Below are positions 41,565 to 47,612 of a DNA stretch of 47,612 bases, piece after piece (within the stretch, counting starts at the first letter, position 1; each line of letters opens with the position of its first letter). The notes beneath the pieces were generated by a model. It saw only the letters and a program-made list of their open reading frames with translations. It was not told the origin of the DNA and searched no databases. The position numbers and the translations under genes are program-made. This DNA comes from Hofstenia miamia (lineage: Eukaryota > Xenacoelomorpha > Acoela): assembly GCA_004352715.1 (NCBI GenBank), contig SCFE01000009.1:2903065-2950676 (forward strand). Direction: 5' to 3'.

Positions 41565-42492
41565 AGCGAGAATGGAAACCCGGTCGTTATATTTAAAGAG
41601 TAGTACACATTTACATTGGTGACGGCTTAATCAACGCAAAAACACACTAATTTTTTCATTGCAAAGAGACCAATTATAATTAGTAATGACTAGATAATAT
41701 GCATACAAGTATTAATTTAAACAAATGAAATAAATAACTGGTAATAAATCACTCTTTAAAAAAACAACTCAGAGTGTTAGATAAAAATGTAACATTTTTA
41801 AAAACTAGATAACACATGTATAAATTAAAATAAGATAGATGATAACGATTCGAATTATTTAAAAACTTTGTGTTGAATAGAAAATTTAAAACGCGGAAAG
41901 AATAATTTAACATAAAATGTAAATTGTTTTCAAAAGATGGAATAATTTTGTTTTGACACGTATTTGATTTTTAAAAAATTATATAAACACAGTATAGTGG
42001 GAAACAAGTAATCAGTAATAGACATATAATACACACGAATGTTTAAATGAAATTACATTTAACTAAATAAATAAATGTTGGTGAATAGATATTTATGCAT
42101 GCAACAATAAACAATCAATAATGTTAACTCTCTCTCTCTCGAAAAATCGTAAATTACATTTTAAAATGTGTATTGAGGAAATAATGACTAATAAATCGAA
42201 TTTTGATAGAGATTTCGTTTTCTCACTCTATTTTAAAATAAATTGGCAAGAACACATTTAAAATTAAAGCGATTTTGCGTCGGGAAAAATGGTATTTTAG
42301 ATATTAATTTAAAATTAAACAGAGAGAATGCATTTAACAAATAACCATTCTAATGTTTAAAAAATAATTAGTTACTTTTACAAGAAATATTTTCAGCAAT
42401 GAAATAAAACCATCTTGTTTAGAAATTTGTAAAACAGTAAATAATTGTGTTTATCGTATTCTCAAATTAAAAAAACATTGACTATATACGCA
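41565..42492. other. AT-rich stretch between zinc-finger gene and second gap
   Basis: There is no recognisable gene. A short (TC)n run lies at about 42129-42140. Confidence 0.45.
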
Positions 42493-43492
42493 NNNNNNNN
42501 NNNNNNNNNNNNNNNNNNNNNNNNNNNNNNNNNNNNNNNNNNNNNNNNNNNNNNNNNNNNNNNNNNNNNNNNNNNNNNNNNNNNNNNNNNNNNNNNNNNN
42601 NNNNNNNNNNNNNNNNNNNNNNNNNNNNNNNNNNNNNNNNNNNNNNNNNNNNNNNNNNNNNNNNNNNNNNNNNNNNNNNNNNNNNNNNNNNNNNNNNNNN
42701 NNNNNNNNNNNNNNNNNNNNNNNNNNNNNNNNNNNNNNNNNNNNNNNNNNNNNNNNNNNNNNNNNNNNNNNNNNNNNNNNNNNNNNNNNNNNNNNNNNNN
42801 NNNNNNNNNNNNNNNNNNNNNNNNNNNNNNNNNNNNNNNNNNNNNNNNNNNNNNNNNNNNNNNNNNNNNNNNNNNNNNNNNNNNNNNNNNNNNNNNNNNN
42901 NNNNNNNNNNNNNNNNNNNNNNNNNNNNNNNNNNNNNNNNNNNNNNNNNNNNNNNNNNNNNNNNNNNNNNNNNNNNNNNNNNNNNNNNNNNNNNNNNNNN
43001 NNNNNNNNNNNNNNNNNNNNNNNNNNNNNNNNNNNNNNNNNNNNNNNNNNNNNNNNNNNNNNNNNNNNNNNNNNNNNNNNNNNNNNNNNNNNNNNNNNNN
43101 NNNNNNNNNNNNNNNNNNNNNNNNNNNNNNNNNNNNNNNNNNNNNNNNNNNNNNNNNNNNNNNNNNNNNNNNNNNNNNNNNNNNNNNNNNNNNNNNNNNN
43201 NNNNNNNNNNNNNNNNNNNNNNNNNNNNNNNNNNNNNNNNNNNNNNNNNNNNNNNNNNNNNNNNNNNNNNNNNNNNNNNNNNNNNNNNNNNNNNNNNNNN
43301 NNNNNNNNNNNNNNNNNNNNNNNNNNNNNNNNNNNNNNNNNNNNNNNNNNNNNNNNNNNNNNNNNNNNNNNNNNNNNNNNNNNNNNNNNNNNNNNNNNNN
43401 NNNNNNNNNNNNNNNNNNNNNNNNNNNNNNNNNNNNNNNNNNNNNNNNNNNNNNNNNNNNNNNNNNNNNNNNNNNNNNNNNNNNNNNNNNNN
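42493..43492. other. Assembly gap, exactly 1000 N
   Basis: This is a second placeholder gap of identical length. Order and orientation of the pieces on either side depend on scaffolding, so the link between the zinc-finger gene and the ORF at 43839 is not proven. Confidence 0.95.
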
Positions 43493-43838
43493 AATAAATA
43501 GAAAATACAATGGTAAAAATGGCAGTTGAGAATGGATAAAATCTATTAAGCTATTGCTACAATTTTCTCAGGTTTTATACAAAATGTTTAACTATTACCT
43601 GCCTTTGTTTACAATAATCAGATGTCAATGTAGTTTAACATTATCAATTTCTTTTCCCTTGCAAAATTCAATTTGAGCAATAATAAGCACCATCAAGGGG
43701 ACATCAAATTAGCAATAGCAACCTGAGATCAAAAATAAATACTGACGTCATAGTGACGTAGAAATACAAAATAAATTTTAAAGAATAAAATCAACAAAAG
43801 TCCCCAAGCGACTCTACACACCGCCCTTGCTCAAATTA
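43493..43838. other. AT-rich stretch with a CRE palindrome
   Basis: TGACGTCA at 43743-43750 is followed at once by TAGTGACGTAG, a second half-site. No gene is recognisable in the stretch; it lies downstream of the minus-strand ORF at 43839-44453. Confidence 0.4.
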
Positions 43839-44453
43839 ATTTTCGGCTAACAGTTGAAGGGCTGGCCCAGACACTATGTTTTGAGTGGCCACTATCATCT
43901 TTGTAGCTAAATCACCGTCCCACGTTTGGACCTCAGCATAGTGTGCCATGTAGAATCATGGGAAGTAGATGAACAAAAGATTCTGAAAATCAATATTGAC
44001 GCACTCAAAGCTGTCAATTGTTTTACCACTATTCAAAAACTGGCATAAGTTGTATATGTTAAAGTCGTCATCGAAAAAGGTTTGAACTGTGCTGCACCAA
44101 TACAGACAACTCAAACTTTCCATCATCCTGGAGTCATAACCAATGATTGTGTTAATTTTGGGGCGATGGGAGGCATCTATGACAAAAGGAATGACGTTGA
44201 TAGAGCAAGTCATGTTGCGTCCATTGTATGTACGGTGGAGTTGATCTTTAGTCTCCTCTGATATATTATCACAGATAATGGCTATGGCTTTTCTAGTTGC
44301 AATATAGTACGGGTGTAGTGTTTCATCACTGACTTTAGATATTTTTCTTCTTCTCTCTTCTGTCTTCTGAGATCTTACAGTTGAAGTGGCGGTGGAAGAG
44401 GTTGAAGGGGCTATCAAGTCGCTCTTATTGGGGTATTTACAAGTTGTAAAGCA
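43839..44453 (-). pseudogene. Unidentified ORF with one internal stop
   Basis: Reading the minus strand, the frame is open from 44453 (after a TAG) to a TAA at 43836-43838, with one TGA at 43953-43955. It has a Ser/Thr-rich start (STSSTATSTVRSQ), a basic patch (EERRRK), then a hydrophobic-rich body including TLHPYYIATRKAIAIICDNI, a Cys/Trp-containing SCLYWCSTVQTF and, after the TGA, AHYAEVQTWDGDLATKM. There is no in-frame ATG near the start; CTTTTAG just upstream of 44453 could be a splice acceptor. I do not recognise the family. It is codirectional with both the Gypsy pol upstream and the zinc-finger fragment downstream and could belong to either element, or be a host exon. Confidence 0.35.
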
Positions 44454-44592
44454 CTAAAAGGTACTCTCGAATCATAAGTTTTTAAAGTGGGGTTTGCCAG
44501 CTCCTCTCACTGGCTACCTTCCATCCTCCTTCTCACTCAGTGGCGGACAGGTGGAGCTGGTGACTCTCATTTGTGATTTACTGGTTTCATTC
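44454..44592 (-). other. 3' flank of the Gypsy pol with a possible polypurine tract
   Basis: On the minus strand, just after the pol stop, GAGTGAGAAGGAGGATGGAA (about 44538-44519) is almost purely purine and could prime plus-strand synthesis in an LTR element. A 3' LTR would be expected right after it, but its partner would lie beyond the right edge of the window, so no LTR can be proven. Confidence 0.35.
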
Positions 44593-47500
44593 CTAAATGG
44601 AGTTATAAGATTTAAATCCCAAATGACGTGGTTCTAAGTTCTCAGGATTAACATTATCACAATTGTACTCAGTGTCAGAAAATTCATCCTCCAAAAAACT
44701 AGTTAAATTATCATATTTTTCGTAAACATCAACACCATTGTCTACTAACGTAAATTCGTTATTATCGTCTATTATCACATGCTCTATATCTTTTATAGCT
44801 CGTTTGAGCCTTTGAAAATGTACTGTTTTACCATTGTTTAAGGTATATGTGTTATGATCAAGCACTTTTTCTATTGTGAAGGGGCCTTGCCAATCATTTG
44901 CAAGTTTCCGTACTTGATTACTATCTGTGGTAATTTGGGGCAGATAAGCAAAAACTTTATCACCACGCTTATGAGGCTCACCATACAACTTTTTATTAAA
45001 GGTTTTCTTTTGCCTAATACTAGACTGATTAGTGTTATGACAAATTGTCAAGTGAATTTGTTGCATATCAGTTAATAATCTATTCACATAGCTCTCCACA
45101 TTGTTGTCAGCGTATTTCAGAAACATCATTGCCAATGAAGTAGCGGCTTCTCTACTGAACATGGCTTTGAAAGGGCTGACACCAGTTGTTGTATGAACCG
45201 ACGTGTTATAAAAATACTCAACACATTCTACAATTCGTCTCCATTGTTTACAGGCGGCTTGGGACAATGCTACCCAAATCAATTTAATGAGGGTTTGATT
45301 TAACCATTCTACCAATCCATTTGCTTGATGATGGTAAGCTGTTGTTAATTCATGAATTATTTCCAATTCATTCATCAAAGCATGTAAAAGGTTACTTTCA
45401 AATTGCGGACCTCTATCTGAAACTAATTTGCACATTGGCCCATATTTTAAGATCCACTCTTTAAGGATTTTTTCAGCCACCATTTCTGCAGTTGTACTGC
45501 TTAAAGGAACTATACGGGCAAACTTGGTGAAGTGGTCCACCATCACAAGTAGATACTGAAAACCCTCATCATCTTTTGATAGTTGCTCTAAATTGACATG
45601 CACTAACTCATTAGGACTTTCTGCAGATTGCGATTCCATTTCAGCTTGTTGTTGAGGAAAGTGATGGATGTTGTTTAATAAACATTTTTCACATTTATCA
45701 ATTACATCTGTCACAGTAGTTTGTATTCCGGTGGTGACATATCTTGAATTGAAAGTTTTCTCAGTTTGGAGAATGCCAAGGTGACCTTGTTCATGAACTT
45801 GACACACCAGATCCCTTTTGAAATACTCAGGGATGGCAAGCTGATTGTTGTGCTTACTCTTTGCATACAATAGACCATTATCAGTCACATGCCAGTTATA
45901 GCGATGGAAATAGCGATTCACTTCTGGGGAGGTGGGGAAGTATGGATCCCTCATCTGTTTCATTATCTGGTCCAATATCCAATCACGATGTTGGTAACAA
46001 ACTATTTCCTCCTCTGAAATTTCCTCTCTCATGAGTATGGTAAGAATAGGTTTTCCATTTTGGTCAGCGTTGATCTTGGGTATCAACTGATACTCAGTAT
46101 GGGGGATGAATGAAAAAGGAACCTTTTCCCCATTTGGTTTTTTGAGATCACGTTCATAGCTCAGCAGCGCCATCCAATAATCAGCGTTCAAGTGGAGTTG
46201 GCCAGGGCGATGTTTAATAGTAAATGAAAAATCATTTAAGTATTCAATCCATCTTGCAACAATATTCGATTTATCACCACTAAACTTCTTTAACCAAGCA
46301 AGAGCACTGTTGTCAGTTCGCACAGTGAATTTACGGCCAAGTATAAAATAGCGGAATTTCTTCAAGGATTTGACTAATGTGAGCATCTCACACTTAGTTG
46401 CGCCATAGTTCTTCTCCAAAGCTCTGAGTTTTCTACTGAAGTACTGCACAGGACTTTCAACTCCATTGATGTCCTGACTCAGGATCCTGCTAATAGCAAC
46501 AGCACTAGCATCACAATCGATTATAAAATCTTTGGCATAATCAGGAGTGTTCAAGGACGGTATCTTTTTGAGTTCTGTTTTTATGCCATTGAGAGCCTCT
46601 TGTTATTGCCATGTCCATTTGAAGTTGACAGACTTTTTTAATAAATTCAAAATCGTTCTTGTTTTATCAGCAAGGTCTGGGATGAACATCCCATAATAAT
46701 TGAGGAAGCCCATTAATTGCTGAACGTCCTGGTGGGTCCGTGGCATTTCGATCTTATCTAAGAAATCTTTAGCGTTGTTTTTTATCGAGATTTTTCTGGG
46801 TTTGACTATGTGGCCAAGAAAGATTACCTTCGTCTGAACTAACACGCACTTTGTTCTGTTGACTTTAAGTCCAGCTTTCTGCAATAGATCCAAGGTTTGA
46901 CCAAGCTTATCTAAATGTTCTTTGAAAGTGTTACTTGCAACTAAGATGTCGTCTATATAAGCCGAGATTCCAGGCTCAAGAAGGTTTGCACCATCTTTAA
47001 GGACTTTAGTGACATATTGCTGGAATGTAGCTGGCGCATTGCATAGGCCAAAGGCCATATACTTCCATTCATATAACCCATAAGGGGTCATGAAGGCCGT
47101 CTTTGAGATGTCAGAAGGGCGCATAGGTACCTGCCAGTAAGCTTTGCATAAGTCTAGGCATGAGAAAAATTTATATTTACTGGCATCATAAAGGAGATCT
47201 TCTATCCTTGGCAGGGGATACACGTCCTTAATAGTTATATCAATACTTCTCACCTTGGTGAATAAACACAGTGGGAGCAGCGTAAGGGCTGTTACTTCAG
47301 TGGGAGCAGCGTAAGGGCTGTTACTTCCTTGTATTATTCCACTCTCAATCAAATCACTCAAGATCTTCTCATATTCAGGTTTCAAATTTTCTGGTACATG
47401 GCATACTGGTAACCTAATGGGTTGATCGTTCTTTAATTAAATTGCATGCTCCTCACCTAATGCTTGACCAACACTAATTGTACTGTAGTTAAAAACATTG

Positions 47501-47612
47501 TGCTTACTATAAAGTAAAGAGACCAGTGACTTTCTCTCTCTTTGATTGAGGTGAGGATGAGAATTTTCAGTGACTGTTGGTACTTTCACTGGACTTACAG
47601 GGTCTTCTAGAT
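44593..47612 (-). pseudogene. pol: Ty3/Gypsy LTR-retrotransposon pol (RT, RNase H, integrase), broken
   Basis: One minus-strand frame runs from the window edge to a stop just below 44593. RT carries FFSCLDLCKAYWQVP, FGLCNAPATFQQ and the catalytic AYIDDILVAS (about 46950-46960). RNase H keeps its Asp-Glu-Asp set (DCDAS, CEML, TDNS). Integrase has an H-x3-H-x29-C-x2-C finger and a core spaced as D-x58-D-x35-E, and ends with a WQGPFTIEKVL (GPY/F-type) module. It is damaged: in-frame TAA codons at 47437-47439 and 46600-46602, a 29-bp tandem duplication at 47269-47326 with loss of nearby RT residues, and the first integrase Asp changed to Asn (AAT at 45592-45594). Apparent starts at 47385 and 46554 are TTG codons and not real. 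Gag, protease and the 5' LTR lie outside the window. Confidence 0.93.
47269..47326. repeat. 29-bp perfect tandem duplication within the RT domain
   Basis: The unit CAGTGGGAGCAGCGTAAGGG (then CTGTTACTT) occurs twice head to tail, at 47269-47297 and 47298-47326. Because 29 is not a multiple of three, the second unit on the minus strand is read in a shifted frame (SNSPYAAPT first, then VTALTLLPL). The residues that should follow (the usual R-x-x-x-D-Y-R-x-L-N block) are missing, so a deletion next to it seems to have restored the frame. An assembly artefact is possible since the units are identical. Confidence 0.9.

Noticed and set aside
42129-42142. (TC)n run as a possible repeat array
   Set aside because: There are only about six units, ordinary simple-sequence noise.
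39926-43510. ORFs of 340-380 codons through the two long N runs
   Set aside because: They consist of N placeholders. Only the minus-strand end at 40960-41101 has real protein-like sequence.
1-47612. CRISPR array or prokaryotic defence system
   Set aside because: No regularly spaced identical repeats, no Cas-like or operon-like gene arrangement; the composition and transposons are those of an animal genome.

Overview
The window is AT-rich, intron-scale eukaryotic DNA from an animal genome, most probably an invertebrate. The basis is the mix of decayed hAT, Tc1/mariner, piggyBac-like, LINE and Ty3/Gypsy copies, the long gene-free stretches, the (TA)n microsatellites and the assembly gaps (83, 267, 1000 and 1000 N). 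No bacterial operon, CRISPR array, tRNA or rRNA gene is visible, and I recognise no intact host gene. Species or phylum cannot be fixed from what I can see.

Layout. 0.5-2.3 kb: a broken hAT-like transposase gene (+), split by a 254-bp foldback repeat. 2.6-5.7 kb: two LINE fragments back to back. One is an APE-endonuclease LINE on the minus strand that ends in a degenerate 2A-like motif. The other is the C-terminal half of a LINE on the plus strand with an R2-type CCHC and PD-D endonuclease. 5.7-13.9 kb: mostly anonymous DNA with a 291-bp hAT-type MITE (8870-9160). 13.96-14.68 kb: a GC-richer island holding several strong hairpins. 18.2-19.06 kb: an 848-bp piggyBac-like MITE with TTAA duplications. 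22.85-23.42 kb: a patch dense in TAAT motifs that could be a regulatory element. 25.07-25.69 kb: an internally deleted Tc1-like element with both ends preserved. 28.96-29.03 kb: a long hairpin. 30.36-31.1 kb: a possible pogo/Tigger remnant.

34.3-38.8 kb is a nest of retroelements. A minus-strand LINE is interrupted once by a plus-strand LINE and once by a 412-bp element. That 412-bp element has 33-bp terminal inverted repeats and carries its own CCAAT/TATA-like stretch and a 49-residue cysteine-rich ORF. Two more plus-strand LINE fragments follow, one with an intact YADD.

38.8-44.5 kb is crossed by two 1000-N scaffold gaps. It carries a CRE/E-box/AP-1 cluster, a broken minus-strand gene with two C2H2 fingers and a Ser-Gly-Trp segment like that of large transposon proteins that also encode a family-B DNA polymerase, and an unidentified ORF. 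44.6 kb to the right edge is a Ty3/Gypsy pol on the minus strand. It keeps the RT, RNase H and integrase domains but has two in-frame stops, a 29-bp tandem duplication and loss of the first integrase catalytic Asp.

Nothing here forms a working pathway. The window reads as a transposon graveyard with a few compact pieces that deserve a second look: the 412-bp TIR element with its small ORF, the hairpin-rich island at 14 kb, and the partly assembled polB-type element at 39-44 kb.
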